64,000 bases of DNA from Bacillota bacterium (GCA_023421735.1 JAEZSP010000009.1:1-64000), one strand, 5' to 3'. Positions 7,383-15,697 are shown, counted from the first letter of the stretch. Numbers and translations: made by a program. The notes: a model not told the origin generated them from the sequence alone.

Positions 7383-9020
7383 ATGCGCAATCGGATTTTG
7401 GTTCTGTTTTTGGTCCTCTCTCTCATGATCCCCTTTGCCGCCCATGCCGATATGCTTGTTCAAATGGATGACAATCTACAAGGGTTTTTAGCCGCTTCCG
7501 GTGAGGATTCCCTCATTGCATATCGGGAAACGAGTACTGGAAGCTGGTACCTAGGTACCCTCAAAGATAATAAATACGACGGTTATGGGCTTTGGGTCTT
7601 CCCCACAAGCGACACATCGAAGGGTGGATGCACTTTCGGAACTTTTTCGAACGGGAAGTTCGATGGATCCTGTACCACCTACTACCCCGACGGATCCTAT
7701 TTTTCGGGAACTTACGCTGCAGGCAGCCGAGAGGGCGATTTCCTTTATGTGACTGCCAATGGTGTGAAATACTGTTATTCCTATAGCAAAAATGAACGCG
7801 TTTCTTATCAGGAGATTGGCACGGCTGAACCTTTGTTTATCAGGGAGTTTAGCGATGTTCAGAAGCTTGGCTACGTTACCCAGACTGCTGACGGCATCTT
7901 GGCTGCCGGGCATCGCATCTCTTACGATGCCTCGAACGGTCTGTTATATATCGGTGGCATAGATGCCGAGGGCAAGTTTTGCGGAATGGGCGTCTATACA
8001 GGACACAGTCAAGGTGTAATCGCCATTTGGGAGAAAAACTTAGTTGTAGAAGTCGAAACGAAGTTAGCCTCTACCGCGGAAACTTCCGATGCACCTGAGG
8101 CGCTGGTTACTGAGCCTCCTGCCCTGAATTTTGTCGTGGTTACAGAGGCACCCACTCTGATGAAGGAACGTGCTTCCGGCACTTATCCGTCTGTCGTAAC
8201 GCGAACGCCAGACATGGAGACCCCTGCCCTGACCGAGAAACCTTCCGTCACTGCGTCCTCTGAATCCGCAACCCAGGCTGGAATCGAGCGAAATACCATG
8301 ACAGCGCTCATAAACGATGTGCCCTATACGCTATACCTTGCCCAAGCGACATTGGACAGCACCATGGAAGGATATGGCATTAGCGTGATTTACGCGGCCT
8401 TCAATCCCAGAGGCGATCTCGAGTACACGATCAAAATTTTACTGGATAAAAGCATTGCCCCTGGATCGTTTGTATCTACCGACGGCAACTATGAATGCGT
8501 GGTCTACCTGATAAAAGACATGACCGTTTGGGAGGCGAATGGCCTCGGTGATTCTTTCTACTCACTCGGTTATTATCATATGGAGATAACGGGCCGCAGT
8601 GACGATTGGATGACATATGACGGGAATCTGGAAGCAGTTATGCAGGTGGAGTTTGATTACGAGAATATCGCAACCTTGAGAGACGCAACATTCAATTTGA
8701 CCATAGATGAAATCTACGAGGGCGAGCTCTTTAAAGGCAGCGGCGATACCTCGGATATTGCCTCCAATGCGAACAACAGTGTTTCGAGCAATACTTTAAC
8801 GACCAGAAGCCAGTCCAGCGATACTTCTGGAGATCCTGTTGACACGACGGTACTCCTTCCGTCGCACGGTCAGACCACATGCATCAATTGCAACGGTTCG
8901 GGAATTTGCCCCTACTGTTATGGTACCGGGCAGATGCTCAATTCTTATACAGGCGAATATCAGGACTGCATCTGCATCGATGGCAAGTGCACCGTGTGCG
9001 GCGGAAAAGGAAGCTATTGA
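7383..9020 (+). CDS. Exported MORN-repeat and zinc-knuckle protein
   Basis: A 545-residue protein. AAGGAGG precedes the ATG at 7383, and residues 1-22 form a signal peptide (ending AHA). Residues ~54-122 contain MORN-type repeats (GSWYLGTLKDNKYDGYGLW, then a second unit with KFDG and YPDG), with another repeat-like stretch near 200. Residues ~230-300 are a Thr/Pro/Glu-rich linker. The C-terminus carries two zinc-knuckle motifs of the DnaJ CxxCxGxG kind: Cys500, 503, 509, 512 and Cys529, 531, 536, 539. MORN repeats usually mediate membrane or protein contacts, and DnaJ-type knuckles bind zinc and proteins. Finding both on an exported bacterial protein is unusual. It lies downstream of the kinase-NACHT gene, probably in the same operon. 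Confidence 0.8.
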   Translation: MRNRILVLFLVLSLMIPFAAHADMLVQMDDNLQGFLAASGEDSLIAYRETSTGSWYLGTLKDNKYDGYGLWVFPTSDTSKGGCTFGTFSNGKFDGSCTTYYPDGSYFSGTYAAGSREGDFLYVTANGVKYCYSYSKNERVSYQEIGTAEPLFIREFSDVQKLGYVTQTADGILAAGHRISYDASNGLLYIGGIDAEGKFCGMGVYTGHSQGVIAIWEKNLVVEVETKLASTAETSDAPEALVTEPPALNFVVVTEAPTLMKERASGTYPSVVTRTPDMETPALTEKPSVTASSESATQAGIERNTMTALINDVPYTLYLAQATLDSTMEGYGISVIYAAFNPRGDLEYTIKILLDKSIAPGSFVSTDGNYECVVYLIKDMTVWEANGLGDSFYSLGYYHMEITGRSDDWMTYDGNLEAVMQVEFDYENIATLRDATFNLTIDEIYEGELFKGSGDTSDIASNANNSVSSNTLTTRSQSSDTSGDPVDTTVLLPSHGQTTCINCNGSGICPYCYGTGQMLNSYTGEYQDCICIDGKCTVCGGKGSY

Positions 9021-9212
9021 GCCGCGGTGTCACAGGCACCGCCTATCTCCGAATGGGAGATATTGCTAGAACGGTGTTAACGGATATGTGAAATGTCCTG
9101 TCAAGGAGGTGGCGATTGGAATATTACAAATACTGGCGCACTGGCTGATCTGCTGAAAGAGAAATACAGAAAGGCCTTCCGCGCTGCAAATTGAGTACGA
9201 TGTGTTCGTCCG
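9021..9212. other. Intergenic stretch with two hairpins
   Basis: Two short inverted repeats follow the stop codon: gcggtg/caccgc (9024-9042) and tatctcc/ggagata (9044-9061). Neither has a clear T-tract, so they may be weak terminators for the cluster or mRNA-end stabilisers. No gene is visible. Confidence 0.35.
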
Positions 9213-9375
9213 GGTGAATCTGACACCGAGATGTCGGTTTGTGACCGTTCCAAGGAGCGTCAAGCGCATTGCCAGTTCCGCGTTTTCGGATTGCACTGGC
9301 TTGTGTATTTGACGATTCCGGATTCTATTCAGTTGGTCGGCAAGGGCGCATTGCCGGGTGCGCCTCATGGATTCC
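9213..9375 (+). pseudogene. Decayed BspA-type leucine-rich-repeat gene fragment
   Basis: Two successive LRR_5 (BspA-like) units can be read, but in different frames. The first is FVTVPRSVKRIASSAFSDC (from about 9238). The next is YLTIPDSIQLVGKGAL (9306-9353), in a frame shifted relative to it. The consensus of this family is TIPDSVTSIGDSAFSGCTSL, so both are recognisable. There is no start, no signal peptide and no further repeat, so this is a short relic of a surface LRR protein. The remaining sequence to 9487 has no identifiable coding content. Confidence 0.55.
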
Positions 9376-9487
9376 GGGCATTTTTATGCTTCAAAATAGT
9401 GGTTGAGCATCATTTGCGTATCGGCGGGTCACAAGTAGAATTGGAGCGGACAAGGCGACACAATCGTGGAGCCTGAAACGCCGTACG

Positions 9488-11848
9488 CTACTCGAACAAT
9501 TTACGGCTGATCGCAATCGCACTTGCCCGATTCCTGACATTCAGCTTGGCATAAATATTCGTCGTATGGAATTTCACAGTGCGCACTGTGATTCCCAGCT
9601 CCTCTGCGATCTCGGTGTTCTTGATACCGCGTACCAACAACCGAAGCACCTGCTTTTCCGCGTGTGTCAGCGATTGCGCCGGAAGGTTCGGCGGCTGAAG
9701 ATAGTCGGGGTACATCCGGGCGTATCGCTTGACCTCGCGGATCATCAATTGCCCATATTTGCCGCTGTGCTCGATCTTTGCTTCCGTGACTAATGGCAGA
9801 AGCGCTGCCCCTTCCTCCGCAGGCAAACGAATAAAGCCGTAATGCTCCATGTCCGCAAGCGCCTGTTTCAACGGAAGATCCCAGCCATTTTGACCCATTC
9901 GATATTGAGCGATTCCAAGCAGCATGCGCGCTTCCATCAGGCAGTAGCGCTGTTCGTTTATTTCGAAGTAAGGAATCATTCGCGTCAGCAGCGCAATCGC
10001 GGCCAAATCCTCCCCCTGTAAAAGATAGCAGCGCGCCTTGACCATGTATTGATATCGATCTAGAAATTGAAACTTTCCGACCTCATCGGGCGCCGTCTCG
10101 CTCATCCATCGGCTGACTTCGGCCGTTTTCCCCTCCAGAAGCAAGATCCGGGCACGAAAAGCACAAATATTCGCGATAAGCCTGGCATTACCTTCCGTCT
10201 TTGCCTTCCGCTCCAGACCATCCAAATTCCGTCTGGCGGAAACCGTATCCCCCCGCATGATCGACAGGCGGACAATCGAAGCGACGGCGGCAAAATAGAC
10301 ATCCAGCGTGCCCGCAAGCTCCGCCTGATTCATGGCGGATGTGGCGTGAATCACCACGGCTGTCATGTTCTGGAGCGTGCAGCGCTCCAGCTTGCTCTCC
10401 GCAAGCCCCGCGTCGGCAACGCCAATCCCCGCCTTGCCCAGGAGCAATTCAAGGGGCTTTTTGAAGACCCGGTACAACTGCTCATCCCGTTTACTCCAAT
10501 TGCAAAAGTCCTTGGCACCGTGCATCAGGCTGGGCATGCCGCTGGTTGCGCTGATGCTCCGTACGGATTGATCCTCGCTCTGCATGAGTTTCACGACGTC
10601 CAGGATTGTCTGGGCGATCTTGCCGCTCCCCCGATGCGGCAGGCCGACGCGCAAAAACGCAAGCCTTTCCATGGCGATTGCGCGTTCGGGATCTCTCCTG
10701 CTTCTCGAACGATAAAAGTCCTCGAGCCGATCGTACCAATATTCGCTCTCCTTTTCCTGCAGGCACATGGAATGGATCATGCTGACCGAACACATCAATT
10801 CCGGGGATTTTTCAATCAGCGTCGATGGCAGCGTTAGATAATATTCCTTCAATTCCAGAAAATATGTCGTGTAGGGCGGTCGCCGCGTGTGACGGATGAG
10901 CAGCTCCATGAGCTTGTCCCAGTCATTTACCTTCTGATAGCAGTGGAGCGCTTGGGGAATATCGTCGCACAACTCATAGTAAAGCCCCGCGCGCCGCCAG
11001 ATGTTGTCAACCGCCCCGTCCGAACATTTTCTTTTTTGATAATAGACGAGAAAGCGATGAAACAAGCACGGGATCACATAGGTTTCCGGTGCGGTTTGAG
11101 AAATACATTTCCCACGGTGCATGATTTCATCCAGCACCTGAATGATGCCGTTTTCCCCGCTGATCATTTCCGTCATGCGCAGCGTGAATTCCGAAAACTG
11201 GGCAATCTTGAGAAGGAACGACTGCGCCTCGCGCGAGAACCGAAAGAAGACAACTTGTTCCAGATAATCGAATACATCATGTGTTGCCTTCTGGGCGGTC
11301 TGTTCCGTGCAGGGCGCGCCGCTTTTGAGAAGTTCCGCAAGGCAATCAATCGCAACCGGATATCCTTTGCTTTCTTTTTCAATGAAAAGGGCGGTCTCAA
11401 CCGAATAGGGCAAGTCCGCCGCCGCCACGTACGAATCGACCGCATCGCGGCTCAAGCACAGGGCGTTCTGCGTAAGTGTCTCAAGTTGGCCGGTCAACGA
11501 AAAGGGGCAAAGAAGCGATGGAAGCTCCGCCCGGCTAATCAGGATGTACTGCTTGCTCGATGGTTCCGTCAGTAGGGGCATCAGATATTTCTGCATTTCG
11601 GCTTCGGTCAATTCCTGCAAATCATCGATCACCAGGATTGTAGACCGCTTAAGGTTATTTGAGGGCGTCAGCAAATCGCGCGCAGAGATAAACCGCGCGT
11701 TGCTCCGGGCGCGTGACCATTCCTTTAAGGCAATGGTTTTTCCCCATCCCGCATGTGCGCTGATATAGACAATTTTCCGATTGCGAAGTTTCGTATCGAT
11801 CGCCATATGAAACGCGCTACGCTCAAAAAGAACTTTGCAGAAATCCAT
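9488..11848 (-). CDS. MalT/LAL-type LuxR transcriptional regulator
   Basis: A 786-residue regulator of the large ATP-binding LuxR (LAL/MalT) type. Walker A-like AHAGWGKT is at residues 31-38 and Walker B ILVIDDLQE near residue 73. The long middle region is helical and resembles the TPR-like sensor region of MalT. The last ~60 residues are a LuxR HTH: LTHAEKQVLRLLVRGIKN, then TEIAEELGITVRTVKFHTTN. These STAND regulators bind ATP and an inducer, oligomerise and activate transcription. The inducer and targets are unknown here; the adjacent exported-protein genes are possible targets. The ATG at 11848 has GGAGGG four bases upstream. Confidence 0.9.
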   Translation of the reverse strand: MDFCKVLFERSAFHMAIDTKLRNRKIVYISAHAGWGKTIALKEWSRARSNARFISARDLLTPSNNLKRSTILVIDDLQELTEAEMQKYLMPLLTEPSSKQYILISRAELPSLLCPFSLTGQLETLTQNALCLSRDAVDSYVAAADLPYSVETALFIEKESKGYPVAIDCLAELLKSGAPCTEQTAQKATHDVFDYLEQVVFFRFSREAQSFLLKIAQFSEFTLRMTEMISGENGIIQVLDEIMHRGKCISQTAPETYVIPCLFHRFLVYYQKRKCSDGAVDNIWRRAGLYYELCDDIPQALHCYQKVNDWDKLMELLIRHTRRPPYTTYFLELKEYYLTLPSTLIEKSPELMCSVSMIHSMCLQEKESEYWYDRLEDFYRSRSRRDPERAIAMERLAFLRVGLPHRGSGKIAQTILDVVKLMQSEDQSVRSISATSGMPSLMHGAKDFCNWSKRDEQLYRVFKKPLELLLGKAGIGVADAGLAESKLERCTLQNMTAVVIHATSAMNQAELAGTLDVYFAAVASIVRLSIMRGDTVSARRNLDGLERKAKTEGNARLIANICAFRARILLLEGKTAEVSRWMSETAPDEVGKFQFLDRYQYMVKARCYLLQGEDLAAIALLTRMIPYFEINEQRYCLMEARMLLGIAQYRMGQNGWDLPLKQALADMEHYGFIRLPAEEGAALLPLVTEAKIEHSGKYGQLMIREVKRYARMYPDYLQPPNLPAQSLTHAEKQVLRLLVRGIKNTEIAEELGITVRTVKFHTTNIYAKLNVRNRASAIAISRKLFE

Positions 11849-11873
11849 AAAACCCTCCAGACAGACCTCTTGC

Positions 11874-11903
11874 CAGAATAATGCAAATAATGGCCTTTTG
11901 CAA
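11874..11903 (-). promoter_or_regulatory. Probable promoter of the LuxR regulator gene
   Basis: On the reverse strand TTGCAA and TATTCT are separated by 18 bases and lie 26 bases before the start codon. A terminator for the preceding gene lies immediately upstream, so a separate promoter is needed. Confidence 0.4.
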
Positions 11904-11927
11904 GCGCAATCACTTTAACGTAAAACA

Positions 11928-11956
11928 AAGGCCTGCTGCTTTCGCATGCAGACCTT
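11928..11956 (-). terminator. Intrinsic terminator of exported protein gene
   Basis: Reading the reverse strand, AAGGTCTGC pairs with GCAGGCCTT, enclosing an inner TGC-GAAA-GCA stem-loop, followed by TGTTTT. It begins 14 bases after the stop at 11970. Confidence 0.75.
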
Positions 11957-11969
11957 CGATGAATTTCAA

Positions 11970-12524
11970 TTATTCCGCTGCGCTGGAATCCGACTCAATG
12001 GGGCTCAGAGAGGAGACGATGGTTTGGCCGATGGTCGCGAAGGCCTCATCCGAGGCGGGTGTGAAGGAAAACACATACATTCCGCCTTCGCCATCCGCAA
12101 ACGTCATGCCGGTCACGTCTTGCTCGGTGATGTCGTATCCGACAACGTCAATGCCATTGAAATTGACCTGGGCCACATTCTCATAGCCCGCCTCGGTCAG
12201 CTGTGCGGCGATTTCGTCGTTGGTCGTCGCTTCTGTTTCCGCATAGCTAACAGTCATCGCATATGCGCCGTCCGCGGATGTCGCGGCATAATAAGTGCCG
12301 GATTCAGCCATCTCGTCGGTGATTTCGGCATCAATCCAATCGGTAGGAAGATAAATCATGAAGCCGTCGTCGTCGAAGGTCAACCAAGTGCCCTCATAGG
12401 GTGCGGTGGTCTCGTCAAAGATGATTTCCGGGGCCGCCGTGTCCGTGGTTTCTGCGGTTTCGGCATATGCGCTTGCAAGGCATAGCATCATAATGGCCAT
12501 CAGGATAGCAAAAGTCCGTTTCAT
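11970..12524 (-). CDS. Exported PsbP/DUF1795-like protein
   Basis: A 184-residue protein with signal peptide MKRTFAILMAIMMLCLASAYA and AAGGAG upstream of the ATG. The mature part begins with a Thr/Glu-rich linker. It then has a compact domain (DDDGFMIYLPTDW, later FNGIDVVGYDI and ends in TIGQTIVSSL) that resembles PsbP/DUF1795-like exported domains of Bacillota. It has no lipobox. It is monocistronic: a strong terminator follows. The family call is by pattern only. Confidence 0.7.
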   Translation of the reverse strand: MKRTFAILMAIMMLCLASAYAETAETTDTAAPEIIFDETTAPYEGTWLTFDDDGFMIYLPTDWIDAEITDEMAESGTYYAATSADGAYAMTVSYAETEATTNDEIAAQLTEAGYENVAQVNFNGIDVVGYDITEQDVTGMTFADGEGGMYVFSFTPASDEAFATIGQTIVSSLSPIESDSSAAE

Positions 12525-13193
12525 CGTAGGTACACTCCTTTTTATTTCGGTTGCTTTTGTGCGAAAAAGTTCAACGCAGGCAAATCGCTTGAAACGCCTG
12601 AAAATCCGGTAAAGATGAGCTGTTTCTGAAAAATAAACGCATGCTCATGCATTTACCGTGTCTGGCTTGCCGCGCAAAGCTCCTTCTGTCAGGGTATTAT
12701 ACGCAGAATCAGCGCGTTTGTCACCGTACCAAAGTACAGGTGTGTCATCTTTATCCGATCTGCGCGCAACCTTTGCAATCATAGAGGGCGTGAAGCAGGA
12801 AGGATTTAAGGGGATTGGAAGCATGCCCGGTATTTTGCCAAATCCTGTTTCATCTCTCTTCCTGAATGGTCTTCATTACGAATCATCCTTTTTGTACAAT
12901 TCTCTCCTCCTATGAGCTTTAACTCGCATACAATGAGTCGGTAAGCATGAAATTTGATGCGGAGATTCTGTGCATGCCACTTACGGAATACGGGTAAAGC
13001 GACTTCACGGCGCTCGGTACAGTATAAGTATGGGACGAGGATTCAGGGACGCACCACACATGTATGGCACAAAAGATGCGGAATTTGCTCAACCGATACA
13101 ATTCCATGTTCATCGAGCGTACGGACAGGTGATCGAACAGGCTTTTGTGCAATAAGCGCGCCTTGTTTTGGCAGAAATGAACAACATCTATCA
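12525..13193. other. Intergenic region without a supported gene
   Basis: Open frames of 85 codons (12658-12915, forward) and 91 codons (12919-13194, reverse) show no domain, signal peptide or good ribosome binding site and are not called. The region sits between an exported-protein gene and an aldo/keto reductase remnant, so it may be decayed sequence. Confidence 0.4.
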
Positions 13194-13220
13194 CAAGCCC
13201 CGGCTGACTGCCGGGGCTTG
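13194..13220 (-). terminator. Strong 11-bp hairpin
   Basis: caagccccggc and gccggggcttg form a perfect 11-bp stem with the loop tgact. It follows the aldo/keto reductase remnant on the reverse strand. The T-tract is weak in both directions, so termination strength is uncertain. Confidence 0.55.
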
Positions 13221-13244
13221 CGCCTCTTTGTTATAGGAGCTCTG

Positions 13245-13540
13245 CGAAAGTACGACCGTGACGTGCGGCAGCGATTGAGGATAGCGGAATGCCCACGACG
13301 CGATCGACTGACCCGGCGCAGCGCGCTTGAATAATGCTTCCGCGTCCGGAGGCAGCTTTGCGAGCCGTCCGCCGCGCACGGGCTCCATGGCGATGACGGG
13401 CAGACCGCGCTTTGCGATGACTTCAACCTTTTTGCCTGCGCCTTGCAGCGACCAATCGAGGTAGTTGATCTGAATCTGTACGAATTCAAAGTAATCGAAC
13501 CGGGTCAGGAATTGCTCAATGGTCTCCGCGCGTCCGTGTA
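13245..13540 (-). pseudogene. Aldo/keto reductase internal fragment
   Basis: About 100 codons match the middle of aldo/keto reductases of the 4Fe-4S-containing type (FVQIQINYLDWSLQGAGKKV, GLPVIAMEPVRGGRLAKLP, ASWAFRYPQSLPHVTVVLS). The N-terminal half, with the catalytic Asp/Tyr/Lys, is absent; the upstream sequence belongs to another gene. Just after VVLS, where the family continues with a GMSN-like motif, the frame turns into unrelated sequence running into the hairpin at 13194. This is a relic truncated at both ends. Confidence 0.8.
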
Positions 13541-13581
13541 ATGAGGCGTATTCGCGCTCTATCGTACCTCCCGTAAGCCTT

Positions 13582-14481
13582 CTATACCTCGCTCCAGATC
13601 CTGCGCGCGTTTGCCAGTGAAACAGCGGTGGCATAACGCGCGTCCTCAAGGCCCTCAAATTCGATCACGATACCGCCGTCGTATTCAGCCGCTTTGATCG
13701 CCTTCAAAATCGCCCAAATATCCAGATCACCCTGTGCCAGGATCGCACCGCGCAAATAGCGGTCGGCCATCGACTTGAACCAACTGCCGGCGCAATCGAA
13801 CTGAGTGGCGTCTCCGGGATCCCGCATGCGGATGTAAAAATCCTTGAGGTGTATCATTCTGGCGATCTTCGCCAGTCTCAGTGCGGCCACGGAGGCATCC
13901 TCGTCCATACAAGTGATGTTCCCGGTATCATACAAGAGCCCGTAGTTGTCACTGTCGACAGCGTTGATGATGCGCTCCACGCGGTCACAGCCGTTGGCAA
14001 AAAATCCGTGGTTTTCAACCATCGTCTTGACGCCGCATGCTTTTGCGTATTCGGTCACCCGCCTTGCGCCTTCGACCATGAAGGGCAGTTGCTCGTCGAA
14101 CGCGGCAAGCCCGTTCTGATCCCGAGGTCTGCGAAACGCGCATACATCATGGCGCATCCGCCCGATGCCCAATTCGGAGACGATGTCAACCTCATGCTCC
14201 AACCGTTTGACCTCCGCTTCGAACGCTTCGCCGGTCTTGCACAGGTCGGCCAGCACAGAGTAGTTGATCAGCTCCAGACCGGCATCCGCGGCTTGTTTTC
14301 TGACTTTTTTTATGAACGCTTGATCGAGTTTCCCAGACTCATCCTGAAATTTGAACGCGAACGGCACCAGTTCGATGCATTCCGCACCTTGCCGCGCCGC
14401 CCACTCGATTACCTCAAAAAGCGTCATAAGGCCCTGTTGCATCTCCCGGTCCAGAGAATAGCTGCTAATCCCCAGTTTCAT
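13582..14481 (-). CDS. Sugar phosphate isomerase/epimerase (TIM barrel)
   Basis: A 299-residue xylose-isomerase-like TIM barrel of the IolE/hydroxypyruvate-isomerase group. It starts MKLGISSYSLDREMQQG, has the metal-site-like stretches TMVENHGFF and LLYDTGNITCMD, and HLKDFY in the third quarter, which match the E, D/H and H ligands of the family. Start 14481 is chosen because GGGAGG lies eight bases upstream; the frame opens 11 codons earlier without a binding site. It has a consensus promoter overlapped by a large dyad, so it is probably repressor-controlled. The substrate is not predictable; a sugar or sugar acid is likely given the catabolic genes nearby. Confidence 0.85.
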   Translation of the reverse strand: MKLGISSYSLDREMQQGLMTLFEVIEWAARQGAECIELVPFAFKFQDESGKLDQAFIKKVRKQAADAGLELINYSVLADLCKTGEAFEAEVKRLEHEVDIVSELGIGRMRHDVCAFRRPRDQNGLAAFDEQLPFMVEGARRVTEYAKACGVKTMVENHGFFANGCDRVERIINAVDSDNYGLLYDTGNITCMDEDASVAALRLAKIARMIHLKDFYIRMRDPGDATQFDCAGSWFKSMADRYLRGAILAQGDLDIWAILKAIKAAEYDGGIVIEFEGLEDARYATAVSLANARRIWSEV

Positions 14482-14518
14482 GTGAGAAGCCTCCCGCAAA
14501 TAGAATCGTTGCATTTAA

Positions 14519-14560
14519 AGAGTATCACTGCGGTAAGTGCGTGTCAATACCGGCAGTGAT
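14519..14560 (-). promoter_or_regulatory. Promoter with overlapping dyad operator
   Basis: On the reverse strand TTGACA (14542-14547) and TACTCT (14519-14524) are exactly 17 bases apart. The promoter is bracketed by inverted arms ATCACTGCCGGTA (14548-14560) and TACCGCAGTGAT (14524-14535), which differ by one base. The arms cover the spacer and the -35 flank, as expected for a repressor operator of the LacI/GntR kind. Confidence 0.7.
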
Positions 14561-14682
14561 GCAGAAATAGACAATCGGATAGCATGAACGATGTGAACAG
14601 CTTGTCCTCTGTTCGGAAGCCCCTTGCCCAAATTGACGGCTGGTTCCGCACCGCCGCATTGACTCGTTTATACCACAAAACC

Positions 14683-14705
14683 GCTCCGGCATTGGATGCC
14701 GGAGC
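14683..14705 (-). terminator. Intrinsic terminator after methyltransferase gene
   Basis: gctccggcat / atgccggagc forms a perfect 10-bp stem with a 3-base loop. On the reverse strand it is followed by GGTTTTG, and it lies 41 bases beyond the methyltransferase stop. Confidence 0.75.
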
Positions 14706-14746
14706 AGTCTGGCTACCATAAACAGCAGCCATCTAACCGTTTATTC

Positions 14747-15523
14747 TTACATCTTTGTCGAAACCAAGCGAATAAACCCCATATACGCCCCGTTGTCTAG
14801 CTTGAAAAATTCAGTTTCGTCACCAAACTTGCTTTTACCGGAATCAAGCAGTGCCTGATCCCAGCGCAGCCACAAACTGCACCCATCAGGAAGCGTGTCA
14901 GCCGCATTCATGGACACAAGGCCGGTTTTCTCCCACAGATCTTTCCACCACGAAAAACTTTGCCAAGTCCACAACTCGTCACCCAAAAATCTATGCAGGT
15001 AATGGGGGACGCCGTTTGTGACATCCTTCATGTATCCGGATAGAATCACGCCAAGTTGCCCTCCCTGTCGCAAAACCTTCAAGATATATTCCAGATATGA
15101 ATCTTCCATGCCAAAATACATATAAGTATTCACGCAAACAATGGCATCGAAAAAGCCTTGTGCAAAGGGCAACTTGCGCGCGTCGGCTTTTATTGGAATG
15201 ATTAAATCCTCAACACCGTATTCCCTGGCGTTTTTCCACCTCATCTCCGGGGACGTCCAACCTTCCCACTCGTCGAAATCCACGGAATATACCTGAACGC
15301 CAAACTCACGGGCAAGGAAAACGCTTGTCATTCCCTTTCCGGAGCCAATGTCAAGAACCCTCATGCCGGGCTTTAAGTTAAAAGCTTCGACGAGATACTC
15401 TGTCAGCCAAAGCGGATGCGGTCCCATCGCGTTATCCATGATCCATGCAGGGTCGTATTTATTGGAGCGGGGAAACCGTTCATTACGCAGCCTATTGGGT
15501 TTGATTGGATTGCTCAACGCCAT
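14747..15523 (-). CDS. Class I SAM-dependent methyltransferase
   Basis: About 258 residues with the SAM-binding motif I VLDIGSGKGMTSVFLA, an acidic motif II (VYSVDFDEWEG), and ADARKLPFAQGFFDAIVCVN as the post-motif region. It resembles UbiE/cyclopropane-type small-molecule methyltransferases; the substrate is unknown. The ATG at 15523 lies only one base after AGGAGG, whereas the TTG two codons later (15517) is seven bases away, so TTG may be the true start. The gene is monocistronic, with its own consensus promoter, a ~150-base leader containing a hairpin, and a terminator. Confidence 0.85.
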   Translation of the reverse strand: MALSNPIKPNRLRNERFPRSNKYDPAWIMDNAMGPHPLWLTEYLVEAFNLKPGMRVLDIGSGKGMTSVFLAREFGVQVYSVDFDEWEGWTSPEMRWKNAREYGVEDLIIPIKADARKLPFAQGFFDAIVCVNTYMYFGMEDSYLEYILKVLRQGGQLGVILSGYMKDVTNGVPHYLHRFLGDELWTWQSFSWWKDLWEKTGLVSMNAADTLPDGCSLWLRWDQALLDSGKSKFGDETEFFKLDNGAYMGFIRLVSTKM

Positions 15524-15536
15524 TCCTCCTGTATTT

Positions 15537-15567
15537 CGACAGGATAAATCGTGTGATGATCCTGTCG
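15537..15567 (-). promoter_or_regulatory. Leader hairpin upstream of methyltransferase RBS
   Basis: cgacaggat and atcctgtcg form a perfect 9-bp stem with a 13-base loop, located just upstream of the AGGAGG. It could be a protein or ligand binding site or simply structure the leader. Confidence 0.45.
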
Positions 15568-15669
15568 ATTTATTTGGGACGACCGCTCCTAACAATGCTA
15601 TACATGTAAATATCCTCCTACAAATGATTTATAACAGACCGCTAAAGATTTGCAACTGTTACGCTTTTG

Positions 15670-15697
15670 ATTATACGCCAAACAGGTATTGTGTCAA
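15670..15697 (-). promoter_or_regulatory. Promoter of the methyltransferase gene
   Basis: On the reverse strand TTGACA and TATAAT are both exact consensus and 16 bases apart. Transcription would start near 15663, giving a ~140-base leader. Confidence 0.75.

Noticed and set aside
10067..11575. Forward open frames of 256 and 228 codons within the LuxR regulator gene
   Set aside because: They lack domains and ribosome binding sites and lie opposite a complete regulator.
12658..12915. An 85-codon forward frame between accessory genes
   Set aside because: No RBS, no domain and no signal peptide; composition looks non-coding.
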